64,000 bases of DNA from Actinomadura chibensis NBRC 106107 (lineage in GTDB: Bacteria > Actinomycetota > Actinomycetes > Streptosporangiales > Streptosporangiaceae): NCBI RefSeq assembly GCF_001552135.1, contig NZ_BCQP01000060.1, forward strand, positions 16,264-80,263, in the 5' to 3' direction. The translations under genes were made by a program, and so were the position numbers. The notes beneath the pieces are model-generated. The model was not told where the DNA came from and made no database searches. It saw nothing but the letters and a program-made list of their open reading frames with translations. Shown here piece after piece: positions 26,494-33,942 of the stretch (position 1 is the stretch's first letter; each line of letters begins with the position of its first letter).

Positions 26494-26525
26494 AACGCCC
26501 CGACGGTGATCACCGCCGGGGCGTT
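26494..26525 (-). terminator. Strong hairpin downstream of the permease gene
   Basis: Arms AACGCCCCG (26494-26502) and CGGGGCGTT (26517-26525) flank the self-complementary CGGTGATCACCG. Together they form a near-perfect 32-base palindrome with one mismatch. On the minus strand it is followed by TTTCG, and it lies 25 bases after the permease stop. Confidence 0.7.
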
Positions 26526-26549
26526 CTCGACCGCCGCGCTCAGGCGCGC

Positions 26550-27974
26550 TCAGGCACGGGAGCCCTCCTCGGCCACGGCGACCTGAACCTCCGGAGCCCC
26601 CTGCGAGGACCGCCGGACGAACAGCCACCCGAGCAGGACGAGGGCCACCCACGCGGCCATCACGTACAGCGCGACCCGCGTGTCGTGCTCCCACGCGATC
26701 GTCACGGTGACGAACACGAAGAACGCCAGCACGGCCCAGTTGGTGTAGGGCGCCCACGGCATCCGGTACGGCGACTTAGGCAGCGCCCCGGACGCCGCCC
26801 GCCGCCGGTAGACCATGTGCGCGACCAGAATGACCGTCCACACCGCGAGCGCGCCGCCGGTCGACACCGAGGTGATGTACTCGAACGCCTTCTCCGGCAC
26901 CACCGCGTTGACCACGACGCCGATGCCCATGACCAGCGCCGAGATCACCACCGTCAGCACCGGGACGCCCCGCCCGTTCAGGCGTCCGAGCACCTTCGGA
27001 CCGTCGCCGTTCACGCCCGCCGTCCGCAGCATCCGGGACGTCGAGTACAGCCCGCCCGCGTTGCAGGACGACAGCGCCGCCGTCAGCACCACGAAGTTGA
27101 CGATGTCCCCGCCGCCCGGAATGCCGATCTTGTCGAACGCCAGGACGAACGGGCTCGCGCCGCCCTTGAACGCCGTCCAGGGCACCACGGCCAGGATGAC
27201 CAGCAGCGACCCGAGGTAGAACAGCGCGAACCTGAGCGGCAGCGCGTTGATCGCCCGCGGGATGTTCTTCTCCGGGTCCTTCGCCTCGCTCGCCGTCACC
27301 CCGACCAGCTCGACGCCCAGGTAGGCGAACATCACCATCTGCAACGTCATGATCGTGGCGCTGGCGCCCTCGGGGAACACGCCGCCGTGCGACCACAGGT
27401 TGCTCACCGCGGCCGTGTCCCCGGCGTCGCTGAACCCGAAGACCAGCACGCCGAGCCCGACCAGGATCATCATCACGATCGCGGCGACCTTGATCATGGC
27501 GAACCAGAACTCCAGCTCGCCGAACAGCTTCACCGAAATCAGGTTCACCACGAACAGGACCAGCAGCGCCACCAACGCCGTCTGCCACTGCTCGACGCCC
27601 GGCCACCACTTCTGGATGTAGGTGCCGGCCGCCGTCAGCTCAGCCATCCCGGTCGTCACCCAGATGATCCAGTACGTCCAGGTCGTGGCGTACCCCCAGA
27701 ACGGACCGAGGAACTCCCGGGCGTACCCCGCGAACCCCCCTTCCGCCCGCCGGTACGTCAGCAACTCGCCGAGCGCCCGCATGACGAAGAACAGCGCGAG
27801 CCCGGCCACCGCGTACGTCAGGATCAGGCTGGGCCCGGCCTTGGCGATGTTCTCACCCGCCCCGAGGAACAGCCCGGTGCCGATCGTCCCGCCGATCGCC
27901 AGCATCTGGATCTGCCGGGTCCCGAGCCCTCGCTGATAGCCTTCCGCGCTCTGGTCTGGGAGCTTTGCGACCAC
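26550..27974 (-). CDS. Amino-acid permease (APC superfamily, AAT/GABA-permease type)
   Basis: GTG 27974 lies four bases after GGGAGG and gives 474 residues with 12 hydrophobic segments. The first membrane segment shows GGTIGTGLFLGAG, and the consensus ASEAKDPEKNIPRAIN lies in the middle loop; both are hallmarks of proton-coupled amino-acid permeases such as GabP, ProY, AnsP and the D-serine/D-alanine/glycine transporter CycA. Substrate cannot be assigned among these. It is a single-gene unit, closed downstream by a hairpin terminator. Confidence 0.92.
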   Translation of the reverse strand: MVAKLPDQSAEGYQRGLGTRQIQMLAIGGTIGTGLFLGAGENIAKAGPSLILTYAVAGLALFFVMRALGELLTYRRAEGGFAGYAREFLGPFWGYATTWTYWIIWVTTGMAELTAAGTYIQKWWPGVEQWQTALVALLVLFVVNLISVKLFGELEFWFAMIKVAAIVMMILVGLGVLVFGFSDAGDTAAVSNLWSHGGVFPEGASATIMTLQMVMFAYLGVELVGVTASEAKDPEKNIPRAINALPLRFALFYLGSLLVILAVVPWTAFKGGASPFVLAFDKIGIPGGGDIVNFVVLTAALSSCNAGGLYSTSRMLRTAGVNGDGPKVLGRLNGRGVPVLTVVISALVMGIGVVVNAVVPEKAFEYITSVSTGGALAVWTVILVAHMVYRRRAASGALPKSPYRMPWAPYTNWAVLAFFVFVTVTIAWEHDTRVALYVMAAWVALVLLGWLFVRRSSQGAPEVQVAVAEEGSRA

Positions 27975-28144
27975 GCGGCCTCCCTCACATCTCCGGCCGC
28001 CCCAGGGGAGCGGCGCTACCCTCCGGTCACGCACCGCTGCGCGTAACCCGGACAGACTAGGAGTCCACGCCACAACACGAAACACACCCCGCCAACCGGT
28101 ATCTGCCCGGTATCTCACCGTTACGCCCCTCGGCCGATAACGAG

Positions 28145-28174
28145 TTGGCGCACCGTTGGGCCATCGCGTATGCT
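28145..28174 (+). promoter_or_regulatory. Predicted promoter for the tRNA pair
   Basis: TTGGCG (28145-28150) and TATGCT (28169-28174) are separated by 18 bases. Transcription would begin about 45 bases before the tRNA-Asp. Prediction from motif only. Confidence 0.45.
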
Positions 28175-28226
28175 CTCGGACGTCGTCAAGACACCCCTCC
28201 GAGGCCAGCCAGGCTCGGAGCCGCAA

Positions 28227-28304
28227 GGTCCTGTGGAGCAGCTAGGAGTGCTCGCCACCCTGTCAAGGTGGAGGCCGCGGGTTCAAATCCCGTCAGGACC
28301 GCCA
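28227..28304 (+). tRNA. tRNA-Asp (GTC)
   Basis: Acceptor stem GGTCCTG pairs with CAGGACC. The D stem is GAGC/GCTC, the anticodon stem CCACC/GGTGG encloses loop CTGTCAA (anticodon GTC), and the T arm reads GCGGG-TTCAAAT-CCCGT. Discriminator G at 28301 is followed by an encoded CCA. Confidence 0.95.
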
Positions 28305-28324
28305 GACGTGCGGCCGCACGTCCT

Positions 28325-28398
28325 GGGCAGGTAGCTCAGTCGGTACGAGCGTCCGCCTGAAAAGCGGAAGGTCGGCGGTTCGACCCCGCCCCTGCCCA
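28325..28398 (+). tRNA. tRNA-Phe (GAA)
   Basis: Acceptor stem GGGCAGG/CCTGCCC, D stem GCTC/GAGC, anticodon stem TCCGC/GCGGA with loop CTGAAAA (anticodon GAA), T arm GGCGG-TTCGACC-CCGCC, discriminator A. CCA is not encoded. Its 3' half is repeated at 30879-30919, marking it as the integration target of the adjacent island. Confidence 0.95.
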
Positions 28399-28758
28399 CT
28401 CCACCAGACCAACCAGAAGGCCCGGAACCACACACGGTTCCGGGCCTTTTGACAACACCCTCGCAACTGGTTGGCCTAGGCACGCGGCGCGTCCAACGAG
28501 ATGTTGGACCGCGGAACATCCTCGCCGCGTCGGCTAACCGCCCAAGCTCGGACAGCAGCCGCCGAAAACGAGCGAGAGCGCTCATCTGACGGCAGGCGAT
28601 CCGACCCAGTTGATCGATCTCGAACCAGGGAGCTACGCCGCCTTGGTCCCCGAGCCGAAGCGCTCATTCGCGCGATTCTGGTTGTCGCGCCGTCTCGCCG
28701 TTCGCGCGAACGAGCACTTCGGATCCTCGCTGGTCGAGTGTCCGGCTGCCTAGCTCAA
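28399..28758. other. Non-coding left end of the island
   Basis: Apart from the tRNA-Phe terminator, about 300 bases hold no supported gene. Stop codons interrupt all frames that match island-like codon use. It may be the decayed end of an excised gene. Confidence 0.4.
28417..28450 (+). terminator. Terminator of the tRNA-Asp/tRNA-Phe transcript
   Basis: AAGGCCCGGAACC (28417-28429), loop ACACAC, GGTTCCGGGCCTT (28436-28448), then TT: a perfect 13-bp stem with a U-tail. Confidence 0.9.
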
Positions 28759-30036
28759 TCAAGAGGTGAGCGGCGCCGGGAGCTCGAAGGTCGTAATGTC
28801 CTCTCCGCGAGCGGTGGCGATGCGCTCGGTCAGCTGGTCGACGTCGCTGGTAGGCACCTGGTTTCCGACGACCAGGTAGGTGAGGAAATCAGCGGCCAGG
28901 TTGTAGTTCTCCCTCTTGGTGAGGATGTTGTGGGCCGAGTTGATCAGGACGTCCCGCCAGAGCGGGCTCGTGATCTTCCAGTCGACCTTGTAGGCGCGGG
29001 CCACCGCTTCCTTAAGCGTGAGGTTAGGGGCGTGCTCGAGGATCTGGGAGAGCGCCTGGAAGAGCACGATGTGGGTGGCGGGCTTGAAGAGCAGGCCGTG
29101 GTTGGCGTCCTTGGCGCGCAGTTCCGGGAGGTTCTTGGTGTTGTCACGGCCGTGCTTGAGCACGGGCATCTCGTCCAGGACGGTCGACCACCATCCCTGA
29201 ACGTGTTCGTAGCCCTGGTCGAGGAACTCGGTTTCCGGGCGGACATGGGTCTTCTTTTCGTTCAGCTCATCAGCGAGGTCGTAGTGCCTGGCGACGATCT
29301 GAACAGTTTCGTAGACCGCGCTGAGGGTGGTGAGCTGAACGCTGCGGTCGGTGATGGTGTTGTTCTTGTAGTTGACCAGGGCTTCGCCCTTGTGGTTCTT
29401 GCCTGCGAGGGGGCCATCGTCGTCGGCCAGACGACGGGTGATGATCGCGAAGCCGTCGTCCTCGCTGGTGAGGATGTTGTCGCCCCGGCTGGTGGTCTTG
29501 GCGTAGCGGTTGACCTTGTTGAAGATCTTCCGGGTGTGCTGGGGGCCGATATTCGGGACGATGATGACGGTCACTTCGTCGTTGGCGACGTCCTTGACGT
29601 ACTCGCCGTCGACCGACTTGTTGATGACGACTTCGCGCATCGCGGCGAACCGGTGCTGTCCGTCGAGGAGGACGCGTTCGCCGCTGTTGATCGTGAGGAA
29701 CCCCAGCCCCTTAGCCATTGAGGACTTGTAGGCTTGCGGGAGGTTCTTGGCGAGGTCGGTAAGGGACTCGAACACCGGCTCTTCATCCGCGTCCAGCAGC
29801 AGGATGAGGGCTCCGAAGAATCGGTCCGGGGACTTGGCGAGGTAGGGCGCGATCTCGGTCCGCACGCGGGTGTCGTTCAGCTCCCGCTGCAGCCGCTCCG
29901 TCAGGCCACTGGTGGCCCATTCGTCCTTCTCGCTAGCCGGGCGGGCGATCTGGACCAGCTCGAACACCTTCATGGTGGTCACGTAGTAGGGAGTGGACCC
30001 CATCTGAGAGCGGATCGCCGTGAGTACAGTGGCCAC
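28759..30036 (-). CDS. dndB: DndB-like DGQHR-domain protein (orphan)
   Basis: GTG at 30036 lies four bases after GGAGG, giving 425 residues. The DGQHR signature is intact (LLDGQHRFAAM, near residue 120), followed by NKVNRYAKTTSRGDNIL and the long helical C-terminus usual for DndB. DndB is the transcriptional regulator accompanying dndCDE, which install phosphorothioate sulfur on the DNA backbone; related DGQHR proteins occur in other defence islands. No dndA, dndC, dndD, dndE or restriction dndFGH gene is in the window, so this copy is alone. Codon use is less G+C-biased than the chromosome. Paired inverted repeats upstream suggest autoregulation. It could instead be a distinct ParB-like DGQHR regulator. 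Confidence 0.75.
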   Translation of the reverse strand: MATVLTAIRSQMGSTPYYVTTMKVFELVQIARPASEKDEWATSGLTERLQRELNDTRVRTEIAPYLAKSPDRFFGALILLLDADEEPVFESLTDLAKNLPQAYKSSMAKGLGFLTINSGERVLLDGQHRFAAMREVVINKSVDGEYVKDVANDEVTVIIVPNIGPQHTRKIFNKVNRYAKTTSRGDNILTSEDDGFAIITRRLADDDGPLAGKNHKGEALVNYKNNTITDRSVQLTTLSAVYETVQIVARHYDLADELNEKKTHVRPETEFLDQGYEHVQGWWSTVLDEMPVLKHGRDNTKNLPELRAKDANHGLLFKPATHIVLFQALSQILEHAPNLTLKEAVARAYKVDWKITSPLWRDVLINSAHNILTKRENYNLAADFLTYLVVGNQVPTSDVDQLTERIATARGEDITTFELPAPLTS

Positions 30037-30067
30037 ATTGCCTCCATGTTGACGCACACAGTCTCTC

Positions 30068-30115
30068 TGTTTGCGTAAACATCATGGAACCACAGGGCGT
30101 GTGTTTACGCAAACA
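30068..30115 (-). promoter_or_regulatory. Paired operator-like inverted repeats upstream of the DndB-like gene
   Basis: TGTTTGCGTAAACA (30068-30081) and TGTTTACGCAAACA (30102-30115) are exact reverse complements of each other, and each is itself nearly palindromic (GTTT...AAAC). Their centres are 34 bases apart. The nearer lies 32 bases upstream of the GTG at 30036, so a bound protein would block transcription or translation start. Confidence 0.65.
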
Positions 30116-30348
30116 CGGCGGCTGTATACGTTCAGACCGTGTCGTGGGTCGCCGACGGGGCGGTGGGGCCAGGGGACGACGCCGTGAGCTTGCCTAACGC
30201 AGGAGCTGACAACGGCTTTGGGCAGCGCTGGACAGGCTAGGAGCCACGAGGCATCTGTGAGGGTGTCAGGTCGGCGGACAAGTCTGGACGGGTCTGGATC
30301 TTGTTCCTGAGACTCGTAATGAACCGGTGTGTCCGATCCTCGGCGAGA
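30116..30348. other. Non-coding stretch inside the island
   Basis: No gene or clear motif seen between the operator pair and the small hypothetical gene. Confidence 0.4.
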
Positions 30349-30702
30349 TCATTCCCCAGGTGACTGATCGCGAAGGGCGGCGTCGATCGCGTCCATGGCA
30401 CGTAGCGTCGTGATCTCGTCCTCTAGCGGTGTCGGGTCCGTCCACCAGGCGGCGAATGCCCCGCCCACGCTACGAAAAGACATCCTGCGTGGCTTCACGG
30501 TCTCTCTGGCGATGCGGCCAGCTCTTTGGAGCACCCTCCGCTCTTCTTCATCGCGGTACTTGGCGGTGTAGTTCCCCGTTGCCCTCAAGTTCTCGACCAT
30601 CGACGCCGCAACCTCAACGGCCTGCAGTTCATGTTCACCCGAAGCTCCAGGACCCATACGCCTACGATACGAAGACGAGCCGACATCGTCTCCACGACGC
30701 AT
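30349..30702 (-). CDS. Hypothetical island protein
   Basis: ATG 30702 gives 117 residues; ATG 30657 (MGPGASGEHELQAVEV) is an alternative start. The protein is soluble and charged, with a helical stretch VEVAASMVENLRATGNYTAKYRDEEERR and the end TTLRAMDAIDAALRDQ. I recognise no family. The next gene transcribed on the same strand is the DndB-like gene's far neighbour, not an operon partner. Coding status rests on composition and on lying in the island. Confidence 0.4.
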   Translation of the reverse strand: MRRGDDVGSSSYRRRMGPGASGEHELQAVEVAASMVENLRATGNYTAKYRDEEERRVLQRAGRIARETVKPRRMSFRSVGGAFAAWWTDPTPLEDEITTLRAMDAIDAALRDQSPGE

Positions 30703-30878
30703 CACCTGGCGCGGCCCCCATCGATAGGCGAAACTGGCCGGTCGACTATGCCCAGCCCCAAAAGGCCAGGCCAGGAGACCGCAGGCTGACGACAACAGTC
30801 CCAACCCCTGGTAGCCATCAACATGCGTCCAGCACCGTCCGACCTCGGTAGACATTGTGGCGGCAGGCGGTTGTACTT

Positions 30879-30919
30879 CTGAAAAGCGAAGGTCGGCGGT
30901 TCGAGCCCGCGCCTGCCCA
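30879..30919 (+). pseudogene. tRNA-Phe 3'-half remnant (att-like copy)
   Basis: CTGAAAAGCG to the discriminator A repeats the 3' half of tRNA-Phe with 39 of 42 matches. The 5' half (D arm and acceptor strand) is absent or unrecognisable and the T-stem has two changes, so it cannot be a working tRNA. It marks the right end of the island. Confidence 0.75.
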
Positions 30920-30935
30920 CCTCACTGATCGGCGA

Positions 30936-30968
30936 AAGGCCCGGAACCAGTTATGGTTTCGGGGCCTT
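30936..30968 (+). terminator. Duplicated copy of the tRNA-Phe terminator
   Basis: AAGGCCCGGAACC (30936-30948), loop AGTTAT, GGTTTCGGGGCCTT (30955-30968). The left arm is identical to that at 28417; the right arm has drifted by one insertion and a change. Confidence 0.7.
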
Positions 30969-31388
30969 GGCAGGAACGGCCTCAGCTAGGACAGGTTTCT
31001 GGGTGCCGTTCGCTTCTCGTCCAGGGTGCGTGAGCGTGGAGCGTTATCGTCAGCTTGATGTTGCTCCCGATGATGTGCGGTGGGCGGCGAGGTTAGAAGG
31101 GGTGCGACGCGGGTGTGTCGCGGGTCGTGGGAACGTATCCCTGGCTTCCTCAGCCATGGTGAACGCTGTTTGGGGGTGCTGGGGCGGGACGCCGCCAGTT
31201 CGGTCGCGCGTTGGGCCGTTTCGTGTTCTGGGGGCGGCTTCGGAGTTGGGGGCGACCGTGATGCGTCCGCTTGGCGAGTTCTTTGAAGCCGCGTGGCAGG
31301 CGGGTAATGCGCAGGATGGCAGGCGGTACAGGTTTTTTGCTGTGGCCGGGAAGAGGGGTTCGGTTTTTTCTGGGCGGGTTGGTTCGTG
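30969..31388. other. Intergenic region right of the island
   Basis: About 420 bases without a supported gene. The plus-strand open frame at 30967-31449 has no recognisable domain, no good ribosome site, and runs through the hairpin of the next gene, so I do not call it. Confidence 0.45.
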
Positions 31389-31419
31389 CGGCCGACGGCG
31401 GTTGGTTCGCCGTCGGCCG
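31389..31419 (-). terminator. Hairpin after the carboxylesterase gene
   Basis: CGGCCGACGGCG (31389-31400) and CGCCGTCGGCCG (31408-31419) are a perfect 12-bp stem with a seven-base loop, 27 bases after the stop on the minus strand. There is no U-tract. Confidence 0.65.
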
Positions 31420-31445
31420 TGGGTGGGCTTACGCGTCTTTTCTGG

Positions 31446-33110
31446 TTAGAGGGTCTTCCAGAAGGTGTAGTTGTGTTCCTTCGCGAAGTCGATGCGGTGG
31501 ATGCCTCCCGCGCCGGGGGCGAGGACCTGGGTGGTGCTTGCTCCCTGTCGCCAGGTCGGTGTGCCCTTGCCGTTTGGGTCGCCTGTGCGGGCGAACCTTG
31601 TCCAGTAGTCCGTCATTTGAGCGGCCAGGCGCTGCTGGGTGGGGGTCAGGCGACTCTTGTCGAAGTAGTCGGTCTCGAATTGGTATTGCAGTTCGGCGGC
31701 GTGGAAGGCGCCGGTTGGGAAGCCCGGGGTCTCTACGTTCGCGACCCACGGCGCCTTGACGTCGGCGAATTCGTAGGCGTAGGTGGGGACCCGAGGCGCG
31801 ATGGATTGGCCGAAGTCCGTTACCGAACGGGCGAAGGTGGCGTCCGTTACGAGGGCGGACCATGCCTCGCTCGGCGAACCGTAGTTCCGGAGCGGATACC
31901 TGGCCAGCACCTTCGGCGCCTTCTCCGCGCCGACGTAGGCGCGCACGCGGGCGGCGTAATCCGTTTCGTTCGCCAGCGGGGGAACGCCCATGAGCTGCTG
32001 CGCGGCCTCGAACGTGCGGTATTCGTCGCGCGTCATGCCGTACATGACCGGGACCTTGGCGAACTTCCCTTCGCGCAGCGCCTGCTTCGGTGAGTACGGG
32101 AGGACGCCTCCGCCGCCGTAGACCGGGGCGAAGCCGTACTCGGATTCCTTCAGGAGCTTCGACGTCGGTAGCGCGCGCAGGCACGCGGCGGCCGTGGCGG
32201 GGGTGGGGCAGCCGAGCCTCTCGGCCACCGCCTGGCCCTGGCGCTCGGCCTTGCTCCGCGAGCGCGGCAGCCAACTGCCGGAGGGGTCGACCGTCCCGTC
32301 CCAGTCGGGCCAGTTCTCGACCGTGCACGGACCGCTCTGGACGATCGCCCGCTGGAAGAGGCCCGCGGCATCCGGGGCGGTGAGCTGCGAACACGTGCTC
32401 ACCCCGCCCGCCGACTCACCGAACACAGTGACGTTGCGGGCGTCGCCGCCGAAAGCCGCCGCGTTGCTGCGCACCCAGCGGAGGGCGGCCTGCTGGTCTT
32501 CGAGGCCGAAGTTTCCCGAACGGTTCCTGGCCGGGCCGCCGTCCAGCGAAGGGTGGTCGAGGAAGCCGAAGATGCCAAGCCTGTAGTTCACGGTCACGAC
32601 GATCACGTCGCCCCGCACGGCCATTTCCCTCGGACGGTAGAGGGCGCCGGAACCATTCCGGAATCCGCTGCCGTGGATCCAGACCATCACCGGCAGCCGT
32701 TTGCCGTTCGCGGGCCGCCGTGGCGTGGTCACGTTGAGGTAGAGGCAGTCCTCGCTGTCGCTCGCCTTCTCACCGAAGAATCCCGCGTTCTGGGCGCACG
32801 CGTTGCCGGGCTTCGTCGCGTCCCGCGGTGACTTCCAGGGCTTCGCCGGTTGCGGCGAGCCCCATCGGACGGGCGGCGCCGCGTACGGGACGCCGAGGAA
32901 CTCCCGGTGGTCCGCGCCGACGGTGCCCCGCACCGGGCCCTTGTCGGTGACCACCAGCGAACCGTCACCGGCCGCCGCCGCGATCCCGCCGAACCCGGTC
33001 TCGCCGAACCTGGTTCCGCCGAGCCCGGTCGTCCCGAGCCCTATCACGGCGAGACCGCCGATCACGGCCAGCGACGTTCCCCACCCGCGCCGCTTCCGAC
33101 CTGTATCCAT
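31446..33110 (-). CDS. Secreted type-B carboxylesterase
   Basis: I choose ATG 33110, five bases after GGGAG; an ATG four codons earlier lacks a site. 554 residues. An N-terminal signal (GWGTSLAVIGGLAVIGLG) is followed by a Gly-rich spacer. Type-B landmarks: FLGVPYAAPP, EDCLYLNVTTP, VMVWIHGSGF (oxyanion hole), GNFGLEDQQAALRWV, FGESAGG (nucleophile Ser near 231), GMTRDEYRTF (acid) and GAFHAAELQYQF (His). The triad is therefore complete. It should hydrolyse carboxylic esters outside the cell; the natural substrate is unknown. It is a monocistronic unit closed by a hairpin. Confidence 0.92.
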   Translation of the reverse strand: MDTGRKRRGWGTSLAVIGGLAVIGLGTTGLGGTRFGETGFGGIAAAAGDGSLVVTDKGPVRGTVGADHREFLGVPYAAPPVRWGSPQPAKPWKSPRDATKPGNACAQNAGFFGEKASDSEDCLYLNVTTPRRPANGKRLPVMVWIHGSGFRNGSGALYRPREMAVRGDVIVVTVNYRLGIFGFLDHPSLDGGPARNRSGNFGLEDQQAALRWVRSNAAAFGGDARNVTVFGESAGGVSTCSQLTAPDAAGLFQRAIVQSGPCTVENWPDWDGTVDPSGSWLPRSRSKAERQGQAVAERLGCPTPATAAACLRALPTSKLLKESEYGFAPVYGGGGVLPYSPKQALREGKFAKVPVMYGMTRDEYRTFEAAQQLMGVPPLANETDYAARVRAYVGAEKAPKVLARYPLRNYGSPSEAWSALVTDATFARSVTDFGQSIAPRVPTYAYEFADVKAPWVANVETPGFPTGAFHAAELQYQFETDYFDKSRLTPTQQRLAAQMTDYWTRFARTGDPNGKGTPTWRQGASTTQVLAPGAGGIHRIDFAKEHNYTFWKTL

Positions 33111-33311
33111 GACGGCTCCCATCTCGTTGCATCGACTCCCTCTACGGTGGCGGGGGCCGGTACACGGGCACAGGAGCCTTTCCTCTAGATCTGCGGTGGG
33201 CCTAGCTCTACCCTTCGGCCCCGTCGCCGCGGTGAAGTCGCCCTGGGAACGCGGGCGGCCACTACCTTGAGAAGCGTCCGAACGCCGTGGGGTGTGGGCG
33301 GCGGCGAAAGG

Positions 33312-33833
33312 TTAGGGGCGGGTTGTGGTTCGGGTGTAGTGGGCTTTGGCCTTGGCGCGGTTGCCGCAGGCGGTCATGGAGCACCAGCGGCGGCGGCCGT
33401 TGCGGGACGTGTCGAGGAACCACAGGATGCAGTCGGGCGCGGCGCAGGGGCGGAGGCGGTCCGGGGGCGCCGTGGCGAGCAGGTCGAGGTAGGCCCGGGT
33501 CGCCAGCCATGCCGGACGCCATGACTCGTCGTCGACGTCCAGGTGTTCGGCCGGGGCGCCGTCGCGCAGGGAGAGGCGCAGCGTGCCGTGCTTCAGGACG
33601 GCGTTGACCTCGTCGTCGACGTTCTCGTTCAGGGAGCGGCGGATGGCGGTGCGGGCCGTTCGCAGGGGGGCCAGGTAGCGGTCGGGGTCGTCGGACGGCA
33701 GGCCGTGCGCGCGCAGCCAGGCTTCGAGTTCGGCGGGGTCGTCGAACTCGTCCAGCATCGCGTCGCCGTCGGGCCAGCGGGTGTTGACCAGGTCCAGCGG
33801 CAGGGGTTCGCCCGTCAGTGGTCTGCGCGCCAT
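33312..33833 (-). CDS. CGNR zinc-finger transcriptional regulator (ABATE-CGNR family)
   Basis: ATG 33833, 173 residues. The N-terminal ~120 residues form the ABATE-type stress/ligand domain (PLDLVNTRWPDG at the start). The C-terminus has the treble-clef finger: CAAPDC, then RRRWCSMTACGNRAKAKAHY, with the four zinc cysteines and the name-giving CGNR. Such proteins are stress-responsive DNA-binding regulators. It is divergent from the Asp-nucleophile hydrolase at 33943, and the inverted repeat between them is the likely operator. Confidence 0.9.
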   Translation of the reverse strand: MARRPLTGEPLPLDLVNTRWPDGDAMLDEFDDPAELEAWLRAHGLPSDDPDRYLAPLRTARTAIRRSLNENVDDEVNAVLKHGTLRLSLRDGAPAEHLDVDDESWRPAWLATRAYLDLLATAPPDRLRPCAAPDCILWFLDTSRNGRRRWCSMTACGNRAKAKAHYTRTTTRP

Positions 33834-33860
33834 GACCCCATGCTAACCGACAACATGGAG

Positions 33861-33889
33861 TTGACAAGTTAGGTGGCGGTCTGGCTAAC
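33861..33889 (+). promoter_or_regulatory. Predicted promoter of the alpha/beta hydrolase gene
   Basis: TTGACA (33861-33866) and GCTAAC (33884-33889) are 17 bases apart, pointing to the gene starting at 33943. The transcription start would fall within the adjacent inverted repeat. Confidence 0.5.
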
Positions 33890-33919
33890 CTAACCGTTGT
33901 AAGCGAGTTTAACGGTTAG
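33890..33919. promoter_or_regulatory. Operator: inverted repeat CTAACCGTT / AACGGTTAG
   Basis: Perfect 9-bp arms at 33890-33898 and 33911-33919 with centres 21 bases apart (two helix turns). Further CTAACC copies lie at 33843-33848 and 33885-33890. The placement over the start region suggests repression by the divergent CGNR protein. Confidence 0.65.
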
Positions 33920-33942
33920 AAGTCAGGAAGAGGAACGCGCAG

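Larger units (their letters stand above)
28399..30919. mobile_element. Small genomic island between tRNA-Phe and a copy of its 3' half
   Basis: The 42 bases from the anticodon loop to the discriminator of tRNA-Phe (28357-28398) recur at 30879-30919 with one deletion and two substitutions. Both copies are followed by a terminator with the same left arm, AAGGCCCGGAACC. This is the usual att-site arrangement of elements that integrate into tRNA 3' ends. The ~2.5 kb between is poorer in G+C (34 of 60 bases in one line counted) and holds a DndB-like gene and one hypothetical. No integrase, excisionase or replication gene is present, so it is probably a deletion remnant. Confidence 0.65.

Noticed and set aside
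30879..30919. Second functional tRNA-Phe gene
   Set aside because: Only the 3' half is present, the anticodon stem has a deletion and the T-stem two changes.
28399..30919. Integrase or excisionase gene in the tRNA-Phe island
   Set aside because: No open frame shows tyrosine- or serine-recombinase motifs; the island is likely a remnant or is mobilised in trans.
30967..31449. 160-residue open frame right of the island
   Set aside because: No domain, weak start, and it overlaps the hairpin and stop of the carboxylesterase gene.
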